A DNA stretch of 64,000 nt from Deltaproteobacteria bacterium. GTDB lineage: Bacteria; Desulfobacterota; Desulfuromonadia; Geobacterales; Pseudopelobacteraceae. The position numbers and the translations under genes are program-made. Location: the NCBI GenBank assembly GCA_016182975.1, contig JACPFJ010000025.1, positions 1 to 64,000 on the forward strand, in the 5' to 3' direction. Shown one piece after another: positions 14,955 to 22,936 of the stretch (its first letter is position 1; each line of letters starts with the position of its first letter). The notes under the pieces are model-generated. The model searched no databases, was not told the origin of the DNA, and saw nothing but the letters and a program-made list of their open reading frames with translations.

Positions 14955-15906
14955 AAATTGCCTCTCTCATTTCCTTGATTACCTTCTCCTTCAACCACTC
15001 CGGCTCAAGCACCTCCACATGCGAACCATGCTTCAGTATCTCCATCATGATCTCAGCCTCGTGCGAGGCAGGAATGGTGCGCACCAGCGAGCCGTCATCC
15101 TGGACAACTTCGGTCTGCGCTTCGTGGCAAATCTCACCCTTGATCCAGCGTGAACGCTCCGGCGTGAAGCGCAGTACCACGTTGAAACTCTGCCGGTTCT
15201 GGAAAATGCCGAAGGTGTTCTGAAGAAATGGCTGCCACTCCTCCTTTTCACGAATCTGAAATGCCGTTCCCTCCACATTGCAGAGCGTCATCCTGCCCAG
15301 TACAAAATCACGCCAGTCGTTACGCAGATGACAGAAGGCGATCAGGTGCCAGTTGCCCATGTAGTTGACCATGTGATGCGGTTCTACCGTGCGCATGGTG
15401 CAATTGCCGGCGGTGGGGGAGTAGTAGCAGCAGGAGAGCAGTTTGCCCTGCAGCAGGGCCGAGGTGACAATCTTGAAGGTCAGCGGGTCGGTGGGACTGA
15501 TGTTCTTCCAACGGAATGAAAAGGCATCCTCCGGTCTTACTCGTCCCGGCAGATTGGCGGCCAGTAGTGACCCAAGCCGCTTAGAGACACTTCCCAGCTC
15601 ATCGGCCAGCGAACCGGCCGATGCCTCGGTGATCAGCTTGCGGGAGATCAGCAGGGCAAGGAGTTCTTCTTCGGAGATGCGCATGACTGGAAGCTGAAAG
15701 GTGGGATCTGTGTAGTAATAGCCCTTGCGGGAGTGGTCATATTCCAGGGGAGCCAGCAGTCGGTCGCGAAAGTGGTCGATGGAGCGCTGGGCGGTCTTGG
15801 GTGCAATCTCGAAATGCTCACTCAGTTTGGTTGCATTGGGGAAGCGTTCGCGGCGGGCCTCGTTGTCAAACCAGACAAAACGCTCCAGGTAAAGCTGATC
15901 GCCCAT
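14938..15906 (-). CDS. WYL-domain transcriptional regulator (YafY family)
   Basis: 322 residues. The N-terminal region has a winged-helix DNA-binding domain (KLSEHFEIAPKTAQRSIDHFRDRL, about 27-50). The C-terminal half has the WYL domain with a HHMVNYMGNWHLIAFCHLR core (tyrosine-to-asparagine-tyrosine variant around the YxGxWyL site) and a WCX-like tail. Such proteins sense nucleic acid or nucleotide ligands and often control defence genes. GGAAGTGAATC precedes the ATG. It is on the same strand and upstream of the McrBC-like run, though repeats and three genes lie between, so control of that locus is only a hypothesis. Confidence 0.85.
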   Translation of the reverse strand: MGDQLYLERFVWFDNEARRERFPNATKLSEHFEIAPKTAQRSIDHFRDRLLAPLEYDHSRKGYYYTDPTFQLPVMRISEEELLALLISRKLITEASAGSLADELGSVSKRLGSLLAANLPGRVRPEDAFSFRWKNISPTDPLTFKIVTSALLQGKLLSCCYYSPTAGNCTMRTVEPHHMVNYMGNWHLIAFCHLRNDWRDFVLGRMTLCNVEGTAFQIREKEEWQPFLQNTFGIFQNRQSFNVVLRFTPERSRWIKGEICHEAQTEVVQDDGSLVRTIPASHEAEIMMEILKHGSHVEVLEPEWLKEKVIKEMREAILKSEG

Positions 15907-16025
15907 GATTCACTTCCGTGATGTTAATTAAGGTCAGTCTCATGTATACGCTCTACAATCGAGGTCGTCAAACAGGGAATGATTCAAAACATGGATTGGT
16001 TGATTTGTAACGCTGCATAAACCTG

Positions 16026-16158
16026 AACTTGGGGCGCGGGCATCTTGCCTGCGCATGCTGATTCACGACGTTGTCCCGCTGTCGCGGGATAGGCAGGCTG
16101 GAAGCCCGCCCTCCATATTATGGTCTGTACTATCGCAGGCAGGATGCCTATGCCCCTC
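16026..16158. repeat. REP-type repeat cluster E
   Basis: Blocks GGGGCGCGGGCATCTTGCCTG (about 16030), GGCAGGCTGGAAGCCCGCCC (about 16092) and GCAGGCAGGATGCCTATGCCC (about 16137), with the hairpin TCCCGCTGTCGCGGGA at about 16075-16090. This is the last member of the family in the window and lies just past the recC stop. Confidence 0.75.
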
Positions 16159-16169
16159 TGTCAAGAAAC

Positions 16170-19100
16170 TCATGCCGTCCTCTCCTCGCTCGCCACCAGC
16201 AGCAGCGGCCCGAAAATCCTCCTGCTAAGCTCCTCGAACTCCCCGTCCAGCGGCTCCGCGTCGCCGAAACAGATGGAAAACGCCGGGTCCGCCGCCTCGG
16301 CCGGGTAGGGGGCGTGGTCGCCGCCGCTCCAGCGCCCCTGGGCCCTCTCCATCCCTTCCGTGAGAAAGAGCCAGGAGACCTGCGGGAAGAAGGGGAGCGG
16401 CCTCCTGAACCCCTCGCGGTACAGCTCCAGCAGGTCGCCCAGAATCCCGGCGGCGTCGGGTAGCGGCGCCAGGGTCAGGGTCTGGTCCCTGCATATCAGC
16501 AGACTCTCCCTGGGGTAGCCCTCCGGCGCCAGGGCGTTGAGCAGCAGGTGCTCGACCCATACCCCGAGGCGGTCCTTGGCCTTCATGTTGGCGGGACGCC
16601 AGCGCAGATGGCGTGCCGGGCGGATCTCCCGCAGGACGCCGACCAGCGTGATGCCCTCGTGCTCGAAGGCAATCGGGAGCGGCTCCATCTCGTCTCCCAG
16701 GTGGGGCGCCACCAGACGGGCGAACTCCAGGCTCTCGTCCATGGTCTCGGCAAAGGCGGCACGTCCGGCGCTAAGCGGCGGCAGGAGCGCCCTGGCCCGG
16801 GCGGCCTCGTACATCCCGCTTGTCTCGGCCCCGGAAAGGGCCTTTTTCACCAGCTCCTGCCTGAGGCCGTAGGCTGCCAGGCCGTCCAGAGCGAACGGCT
16901 CGCGCTCCTCCGCCTCCTCGCCGGGTTTGTACGGCCGCACCCCCAGCCGCCGGGCAAGAAAGGCCGCGGCAGGGTTGGCGAGGAAGCGCGCCAGGTCGCG
17001 GAGATCGATCCCCTGCAGCAGTTCCGGATCGTCCGGCAGCGGCTCGCTGATGAAGCGCCGGGCGGATGGCCCGGATTGCTGCCGTGCCCGCAGGGCGTCG
17101 CGGTATTCCGTGGCGTAGCTGAACAGCGGCGAGCCGTCCTCGCCGCTGAAGTAGTCGGCGCTGAAGGCCTGCAGGCGGTGTTTCACCAGGACAGGTGGGG
17201 GTGCGTCCGTGCCGGCCACGCGGAAGCCGCGCTCCGCGTAGTCCAGCAGTTCGGTCACCACCACCGCTGGTGGGATGAGGGAGTTGTCCCGGTCACTCTG
17301 GCCGGTGTAGCTGATGTGCAGACGTTCGCCGGCGGCCATGATCGTCTCCAGGAACAGGTAGCGGTCCTCGTCCCTGAGCGAGCGGTCGCCGCGCCGGCGC
17401 TTCCCGGCCATCAGGCTGAAACCGGGCTGGCGCTTGTTGCGGGGGAAGACGCCGTCGTTCATCCCCGCCAGGCAGATGACCCGGAAGGGTATGCTGCGCA
17501 TGGGGAGCATGGCGCAGAAGGTGACCCGCCCCCCCAGAAAGCCGAAAGCGCCGCCGGGCTCGTCCAGCAGGCCGGCCAGGCACTCCTTGACCGCATCCAG
17601 GCCGAGCAGGGCGTTGAAACCGCCCTGTTGCTGGGCGTCGCGCAGGGAGTGCAGCGCGCCGAAGAGCGGCTTGAGCCCGTTCTCGCTGTCATCGGGCAGT
17701 ATCAGCTCCAGGGCGATTGCGGTGAGGGTGTCGGCCCATGCCTGAAGGGTACGTCTTCCGGCGAGCCGTTCCACGGCCGTCCGCGCCGCCTGGAGGAACT
17801 CGGCCAGCTTGCCCAGGGGGACGGCCGCGCGCCCTTCCATGGCCTCAAAGGGGAGGATGCCGCGGAAGAGGCGGTCGCTGTCGGGCTCCAGGGCATACCC
17901 CAGGAAGAGACGCTCCAGGGCCGCCTGCCAACTGAACTCTCCAAAGGGGGGGAAACCGAGTTCGGCCCTGTGCTGTTCGTCGAGTCCCCAGCGTACGGAG
18001 GTGGCGCGCAGCCATGCGCGGATCACCTCCAACTCGTCGGGGGTGACGGCGAAGCGGGCCAGGACCGGCGGCGATTCGAGCAGCTCCAGGACCTGGTTGA
18101 CGCCGAAGCGGCCGGCCGGGAGCGCCAGGATGCGGAAAAATGTCTCCAGCACCTGATTCTCGCGGCGCCGGCTGCGGTCCGCGATGGTGAACGGGATGGC
18201 GGGCCTGCCGCCGGACCGGGCGCCGAACACGGCGGCGATGTAGGGGGCATACGACTCGATATCCGCTATCATCACCAGCACCTGGCGCGGCTCCAGGGAG
18301 TCGAGCTCGTCGAACATGGCCAGCAGGTTGTCGTGGAGCACCTCCATCTCCCGCAGGGGGCCATGGCAGGAGTGCACCCGCAGCGAGCGGTCATCGGTTG
18401 GCACGCAGATCCGTCCGTCCCGGCCGCCGCTGTCGCGCAACTGGCGGATGTCGTTCTGGACACCCTTCAGCAGGGTGTCGCCGGGCTCTCCGCCGTCGTT
18501 GTCCAGGTCCTGGGTGTCGAAGCCGAATTCCAGGAGCAGGTCGTGGAATTCCTGCCCCATGGTTCCCAGGGAGGAGAGGAGCGGATTGCCGGTGTCGTAG
18601 TATTCCTCAGCCTCCGTTAGTTCCCGCAGGGCCAGTTCCGCCAGGCGCCGCCGGGAGACGATGTCGCCCCAGTATGAGCCGCAGGGGTTTTGCAGGTAGA
18701 AGACGACGTCGCTGTGGCGCGCCAGGAGCGAGAAGGCCTCCAGGTGAAAGGGGGGGAGGTAGGAGATGCCGAACAGGCTGATGCGGCGGGGGAGCGCGCT
18801 GGCGGGAACCGTCCCGGAGCCGATGCGCTCCCGGAAGGTCCGCAGTTGCGCGGCCCGATGCTGCCCCGGATGGTCCGCCGAGATCTCCCGCCACAAAACG
18901 GATTGCCAGCCGTCATCCCGCCCCCGGTCCCATGCCAGCACCATCTCGGGACGGAAGATGACGTACTGGTCGAACAGGTCGGCCAGGGTGCGCGCGATCT
19001 GCAGCAGCCGGCGGTCGTCATCGCCGCTGCCGAGGTAGCCGGCCATCTGCTCGAAGCCTGGGCGGCCCAGCAGAGAGGGGAGCCGGGCCGCGATGCGCCA

Positions 19101-19379
19101 GGTCATGGCATCCCGCGTGAATGGCGAGGCATCGGGCAGGCCCGGAACCAAGGCGCGGAAGCAGCTGTCCAGTATCTCGTTGGGAAAGGGGAATTCGAGA
19201 GCGGCGCTGACACCCCTGATGGTTGCCAGCTCCAGGGAGAGCCAGCGGGCCATGCCGGGATTGAGCACCACCACGGTCTCGCCTGCCAGCGGCGCCGCAG
19301 GTATTGCGGTCGCATCTTCGGCAAGAGAGGCGGCCAGGCGGGAGAGGGATTGGCTGGTGATGACCTTGAGTGTGCCCAT
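16170..19379 (-). CDS. recC: Exodeoxyribonuclease V gamma subunit (RecC)
   Basis: 1069 residues against 1122 in E. coli. The start VVVLNPGMARWLSLELA is the RecC N-terminal hallmark, and the inactive helicase-like core shows HSCHGPLREMEVLHDNLLAM, FCAMLPMRSIPFRVICLAGMNDGVFPRN and DRSLRDEDRYLFLE, all typical of RecC. RecC holds RecB, splits the strands and reads Chi. The ATG at 19379 begins MGTLKVI; the longer open frame before it is not protein-like. The RecB gene is about 10.7 kb further along in the same direction, whereas these genes are usually close neighbours. Confidence 0.92.
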   Translation of the reverse strand: MGTLKVITSQSLSRLAASLAEDATAIPAAPLAGETVVVLNPGMARWLSLELATIRGVSAALEFPFPNEILDSCFRALVPGLPDASPFTRDAMTWRIAARLPSLLGRPGFEQMAGYLGSGDDDRRLLQIARTLADLFDQYVIFRPEMVLAWDRGRDDGWQSVLWREISADHPGQHRAAQLRTFRERIGSGTVPASALPRRISLFGISYLPPFHLEAFSLLARHSDVVFYLQNPCGSYWGDIVSRRRLAELALRELTEAEEYYDTGNPLLSSLGTMGQEFHDLLLEFGFDTQDLDNDGGEPGDTLLKGVQNDIRQLRDSGGRDGRICVPTDDRSLRVHSCHGPLREMEVLHDNLLAMFDELDSLEPRQVLVMIADIESYAPYIAAVFGARSGGRPAIPFTIADRSRRRENQVLETFFRILALPAGRFGVNQVLELLESPPVLARFAVTPDELEVIRAWLRATSVRWGLDEQHRAELGFPPFGEFSWQAALERLFLGYALEPDSDRLFRGILPFEAMEGRAAVPLGKLAEFLQAARTAVERLAGRRTLQAWADTLTAIALELILPDDSENGLKPLFGALHSLRDAQQQGGFNALLGLDAVKECLAGLLDEPGGAFGFLGGRVTFCAMLPMRSIPFRVICLAGMNDGVFPRNKRQPGFSLMAGKRRRGDRSLRDEDRYLFLETIMAAGERLHISYTGQSDRDNSLIPPAVVVTELLDYAERGFRVAGTDAPPPVLVKHRLQAFSADYFSGEDGSPLFSYATEYRDALRARQQSGPSARRFISEPLPDDPELLQGIDLRDLARFLANPAAAFLARRLGVRPYKPGEEAEEREPFALDGLAAYGLRQELVKKALSGAETSGMYEAARARALLPPLSAGRAAFAETMDESLEFARLVAPHLGDEMEPLPIAFEHEGITLVGVLREIRPARHLRWRPANMKAKDRLGVWVEHLLLNALAPEGYPRESLLICRDQTLTLAPLPDAAGILGDLLELYREGFRRPLPFFPQVSWLFLTEGMERAQGRWSGGDHAPYPAEAADPAFSICFGDAEPLDGEFEELSRRIFGPLLLVASEERTA

Positions 19380-19459
19380 GGCCGCCAGAGTACACCGGAA
19401 CCGGCTGGACAAACAAGGGGTAAGTGGGGGCGCAGAGGGTAACAGTGCTTCGCGAATAT

Positions 19460-19641
19460 AATACCTGAATCCGTGATGCCGGAAGGGCGGATCGAGCGAA
19501 ATGCCGGAGTCAATCGCCGCCCACGGACAGCATACCGGTTTGTCGGGTGAACAGCGCCAAAGCCGAGTCAATAACCTGAAAAGCTGGGACTCAGGCATTC
19601 TAAGCGAGAGTAGCCCTGAAGGCGTCGCGGATTCAGGTAAT
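19460..19641. repeat. Imperfect inverted repeat of about 180 bases
   Basis: The left arm starts TAATACCTGAATCCGTGATGCC and the right arm ends GGCGTCGCGGATTCAGGTAATA. Further inside, AATGCCGGAGTC (about 19501) pairs with GACTCAGGCATT (about 19589). The arms align over about 50 bases with mismatches. No coding frame is supported. It looks like a non-autonomous element or a decayed mobile unit filling the gap between recC and the aminotransferase gene. Confidence 0.6.
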
Positions 19642-19645
19642 AAAA

Positions 19646-19669
19646 AAGGGCCCACATCTGTGGGCCCTT
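19646..19669 (-). terminator. Intrinsic terminator of the aminotransferase gene
   Basis: AAGGGCCCACA, loop TC, TGTGGGCCCTT. On the minus strand the stem is followed by a run of T (TTTTTTATTA), a standard rho-independent terminator 30 bases after the stop codon at 19700. Confidence 0.9.
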
Positions 19670-19699
19670 CATGTTCAATGGATCAGGCTGTGCCCCGGA

Positions 19700-21004
19700 T
19701 CAGGCCAGGTCCTTGACCGCCTGGTGGATGATGTCGAACAACTCCTGGATATTCTCCTCGGCGATGCAGGAGAAGGCGATGCGCAGGTCGGTCTTGGTGG
19801 TGGAGATGGCGCCGACCCCGTACTTGTCCAGCAGATGGACGCGCAACTTTTCGGCCTCCACCGTCTTCAGCTTCAGACACATGAAGTAGCCGGAGTTGAA
19901 GGGGTAGTAATCCCAGGCCGCATCATATTTGCCGCTGTTGAGGACCTGCTTGGTCTTCAGGGCGCGCCCCTTCATGACCTGGAGCTTCTCCTCCTTCTGC
20001 GCCAGGAATTGCGGCGAACGCAGCGCCTCGATGACGAAGGTCTGTGAGGGGTGCGGGCAGTTGGAGATCTTGGCGCGGATGATCCCCATGGCCTTCTTTT
20101 CCAGGGCGGTCATGACCGGTGCGTTTTCATAGTTGTTGCCGTCGGCAAAGGTGATGAAGCCGGTGCGGAACCCCCAGACGAATTCCTCCTTGGTGGCGCC
20201 GTCCAGCTTGATCGTCAGGATGCGGGGGTGAAGGTTGGCGAGCTTGCCGAACAGCGACTCCTTGAGGCTGTCCTCGTAGAAGAGACCGAAGTAGGCGTCG
20301 TCGGTTATGGCCACGATGTTGCAGCCGGCCTCGGCCACCTCCTTGATGGCAGCCACCAGGGCATCGCCCTCGGCAACCGTCGGGGTATAGCCGCTGGGGT
20401 TGTTGGGGAAGTTCAAGAGGACAACGGCCTTACCTTTCTCCTCGGCTGTGTTCTTCAGTTCGGCCTTGAATGCCTCTACGTCATAGCCGCCGCTTGCGGT
20501 GAAGGTCGGGTGCTTCTTGACGATGGCGCCGTTGCAGGTGCCGAAGGTCAGGTTGTAGTTGCCCCAGAGCATGTCGGGCAGAATCAGGTGATCCCCCCTG
20601 TCGACGAACATGTCGCCAACGATGGAGAGGCCGTGGGTCAAGGCGTTGGTGACGATGGGATTGCTGAAGTGCTTGCCCTGCTGGCTGGGGTTTTCACGCA
20701 GCTGCTTCTCGCGCCACAGGGAGCGCAGTTCCGGTTTGCCGGCAGGGGGGGCGTAGGGATAGATATCCTTGGGATCGAAGGCGGAGAGCTTGTCCTGGAT
20801 GCACTGCAGGAACATCGGTCCGTTTCCCTCGGTGGCGATGCCGATGGTGGCATTGTATTTGTGGGCCTTTTCCTTGGCCTCGGCCGACTGGGTCAGGATC
20901 CCCTTGGGAAAGAAGAGGTTCTTCCCGAGATCGGAGAGCATTTCCAGGACATGCGGGCTGTGCTGGGCAAGCAGATCGTTCAGTTCTTGTGCCAATGGGT
21001 TCAT
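19700..21004 (-). CDS. PLP-dependent aminotransferase, class I/II
   Basis: 434 residues, fold type I aminotransferase. Visible: NFPNNPSG (about 198-205), the PLP-ring contact region TDDAYFGL (about 234-241), the Schiff-base lysine K272 in DGATKEEF, and the phosphate-binding FRTGF just after it. The substrate cannot be read from sequence; it belongs with aspartate/aromatic-type enzymes of the class I/II group. GGGAGGAA before the ATG at 21004 decides the start. A promoter-like TTGACA/TTCTAT pair stands upstream and a strong terminator downstream, so it is a single-gene unit. Confidence 0.85.
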   Translation of the reverse strand: MNPLAQELNDLLAQHSPHVLEMLSDLGKNLFFPKGILTQSAEAKEKAHKYNATIGIATEGNGPMFLQCIQDKLSAFDPKDIYPYAPPAGKPELRSLWREKQLRENPSQQGKHFSNPIVTNALTHGLSIVGDMFVDRGDHLILPDMLWGNYNLTFGTCNGAIVKKHPTFTASGGYDVEAFKAELKNTAEEKGKAVVLLNFPNNPSGYTPTVAEGDALVAAIKEVAEAGCNIVAITDDAYFGLFYEDSLKESLFGKLANLHPRILTIKLDGATKEEFVWGFRTGFITFADGNNYENAPVMTALEKKAMGIIRAKISNCPHPSQTFVIEALRSPQFLAQKEEKLQVMKGRALKTKQVLNSGKYDAAWDYYPFNSGYFMCLKLKTVEAEKLRVHLLDKYGVGAISTTKTDLRIAFSCIAEENIQELFDIIHQAVKDLA

Positions 21005-21080
21005 TGATTTCCTCCCGGATATTATGGAATGGATTGTCGCATGCGCACAATCGTACCTGGGCCGAAGCCGAAAAAATATA

Positions 21081-21109
21081 ATAGAACAGCACCAACCCGG
21101 CTTTGTCAA
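21081..21109 (-). promoter_or_regulatory. Putative sigma-70 promoter for the aminotransferase gene
   Basis: On the minus strand TTGACA (21109-21104), 17 bases, then TTCTAT (21086-21081). The -35 is perfect and the -10 matches 4 of 6. It lies about 77 bases before the start codon. Confidence 0.55.
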
Positions 21110-21243
21110 TAGGGAATGTTGGAAAATAACATCCCATGGCCTTGACACTGCGCCGGGTAAAGCTGTCGTTGCCGAAACTCCTGCGATGATGTATGGTTTG
21201 ACACCGTGATTGCGGTATTGATTGCTACGGAAAAGGAGCGGGT

Positions 21244-22122
21244 ATGACCAAGAGCATGACGGGCTACGGCAAAGGTGAGGCGGTCTCGGAGCGGGGGCGG
21301 TTCACGGTGGAGATCCGTTCGGTCAACCACCGCTACGGCGAGGTATCGGTGCGTATGCCGCGCGGTTTCCTCTCGCTGGAGCAGGAGGTCAAGCGGAGCG
21401 TAACCAACGTCCTCAAACGGGGCAAGATCGATGTCACGGTCCAGTGGGAGGAGATTACCGGAGAGGCAGCCATGCCGCAGGCCGACGCGGCCCTGGCGCA
21501 GGGGTATGCGGCGCTCTTTCGCGATCTGTCCGCGAGTCTGGGGCTTAGCGCCGAGGTGCCGCTCGCGCTGGTCATCGCCCAGAAGGGGGTCCTCAGGGAA
21601 AACGCAACCGCGATTGACGAGGCCGAGTTCCTGCCGCAACTCATTGCCGCCGTCCAGGCCGCCGTGGGGACCATCGATGCCATGCGCAGGCGGGAAGGGG
21701 AGGCGCTGGCCGCCGATCTCATGGCCCGGCGCACCCAGGTGGCGGAATGGGCCGAACAGGTCGGCGGGCGTGCCCCCCAGGTGGTGGCCGAGTATCGCCA
21801 GAAGCTCAAGCTGCGCCTGGACCAGCTCCTGGAGGGGGTCGAGATGGATGCTGCCCGCCTGGCGCAGGAGGTGGCCCTGATGGCCGACCGCTGCGACGTC
21901 ACCGAGGAGCTGGTACGGCTCTCCAGCCACTTCGCCCAGTTCGACGAGACCATGCGGCTCTCCGAGCCGGTGGGGCGCAAGCTGGATTTCCTGATGCAGG
22001 AGATGAACCGCGAGGTGAACACCATCGGTTCAAAGTCGAGCGACGCCGAGATGACCACCCTGGTGATCCGGATCAAGGCCGAGATGGAGAAGATGCGCGA
22101 GCAGGTGCAGAACGTGGAGTAA
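21244..22122 (+). CDS. yicC: YicC-family endoribonuclease
   Basis: 292 residues, the usual length. The N terminus MTKSMTGYGKGE and RSVNHRYGEVSVRMPR are the family signature, and the C-terminal conserved part has GRKLDFLMQEMNREVNTIGSK. YicC proteins are stress-linked endoribonucleases that act in RNA turnover. AAAGGAG stands 8 bases before the ATG. A palindromic repeat follows the stop, between it and the convergent dUTPase gene. Confidence 0.92.
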   Translation: MTKSMTGYGKGEAVSERGRFTVEIRSVNHRYGEVSVRMPRGFLSLEQEVKRSVTNVLKRGKIDVTVQWEEITGEAAMPQADAALAQGYAALFRDLSASLGLSAEVPLALVIAQKGVLRENATAIDEAEFLPQLIAAVQAAVGTIDAMRRREGEALAADLMARRTQVAEWAEQVGGRAPQVVAEYRQKLKLRLDQLLEGVEMDAARLAQEVALMADRCDVTEELVRLSSHFAQFDETMRLSEPVGRKLDFLMQEMNREVNTIGSKSSDAEMTTLVIRIKAEMEKMREQVQNVE

Positions 22123-22137
22123 TGGTACTTTCTTGCA

Positions 22138-22226
22138 CCCATCCCCCTCCCAACCTCCCCCTTGAAGGGGGAGGAGCCTGTTATAATTCCCTCCCCTTCA
22201 AGGGGAGGGCCAGGGTGGGGATGGGG
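22138..22226. repeat. Palindromic intergenic element between yicC and dut
   Basis: The arms CCCATCCCCCTCCCAACCTCCCCC and its imperfect reverse complement GGGGAGGGCCAGGGTGGGGATGGG face each other, and each contains its own small hairpin (CCCCCTTGAAGGGGG, CCCCTTCAAGGGG). It may serve as a two-way transcription end between the convergent genes. Confidence 0.7.
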
Positions 22227-22229
22227 TAA

Positions 22230-22694
22230 CTAATGTTTCCCCGTGTGACCGAACCCCCCCGCCCCCCGCGTGCTTTCGTGGCTGAATTCGCCCACCACGG
22301 CCAGCGTCGCCTGTGCCACCGGCACGAACATCATCTGGCAGATGCGTTCACCCGGTTCGATGGTATAGGCTGACGCGCCGCGGTTGTGGATGCCGATGCC
22401 GATCTCACCCTGATAGTCGGAGTCGATCACTCCGATCGTATTGGCCAATACGATGCCGTGTTTGATCCCCAGGCCTGAGCGTGGAACCAGCAGGGCAACC
22501 AGGCCGGGGTCGTGGATGCTGATGGCGATGCCGCTGGGGACGAGCACCGTCTCGCCCGGCTGGACCGTCAGGGCTGTTTCCAGGCAGGCGCGCAGGTCCA
22601 TGGCCGCCGCTCCGCGGGTGGCGTAGCTGGGGAGCGGTATGCTCGTTCCGATCAGCGGATTCATGATTTTGGTTTCAATTTTGTGTGTGTTCAT
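22230..22694 (-). CDS. dut: Deoxyuridine 5'-triphosphate nucleotidohydrolase (dUTPase)
   Basis: 154 residues, homotrimeric dUTPase. Conserved motifs in order: AAAMDLRA (motif 1), LLVPRSGLGIKHGI (2), NTIGVIDSDYQGEI (3), PGERICQMMF (4) and RGAGGFGHTG (5, the C-terminal arm closing the active site). It splits dUTP to dUMP and keeps uracil out of DNA. The start at 22694 (MNTHK) has GGGA upstream; an ATG at 22706 adds four residues and is also possible. It faces yicC across a palindromic element. Confidence 0.93.
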   Translation of the reverse strand: MNTHKIETKIMNPLIGTSIPLPSYATRGAAAMDLRACLETALTVQPGETVLVPSGIAISIHDPGLVALLVPRSGLGIKHGIVLANTIGVIDSDYQGEIGIGIHNRGASAYTIEPGERICQMMFVPVAQATLAVVGEFSHESTRGAGGFGHTGKH

Positions 22695-22800
22695 GTAAAT
22701 TCCCATGGTTAGAGTGGCACGGCGCGCCGTGCCGCGGCAGGATAACAGAGTATTAGTCAATTCGGCATCAAAAATTACGGAACCAATATAAAGGCTGATT

Positions 22801-22880
22801 TTTAACGCAAGGACGCAAAGACGCAGGGAAGATCGTTTTATTCAGGGTGATGCTTTGCGGCCTTGCGCCCTTGCGTAAAG
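22801..22880. repeat. Imperfect inverted repeat of the CGCAAGGNCGCAAAG type
   Basis: TTTAACGCAAGGACGCAAAG on the left pairs with TGCTTTGCGGCCTTGCGCCC TTGCGTAAA on the right, about 30 bases each with a short centre. It sits between the divergent dut and aminopeptidase genes, so it could influence either promoter. Function unknown. Confidence 0.6.
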
Positions 22881-22936
22881 TGTTCCGGTTTCGTTGGTCC
22901 CGCACGATTCATAGTTTCTATCGGAAAGGAACCCGC

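Noticed and set aside
16548-18620. A 690-codon open frame on the plus strand
   Set aside because: It is the antisense shadow of recC in GC-rich DNA; its protein lacks any recognisable domain and the recC motifs are convincing on the other strand.
20051-21007. A 318-codon plus-strand frame
   Set aside because: It is the antisense shadow of the aminotransferase gene.
21198-21226. Promoter for yicC (TTGACA at 21198)
   Set aside because: The -35 is perfect but the best -10 at 17 bases spacing (ATTGCT) is too poor to call.
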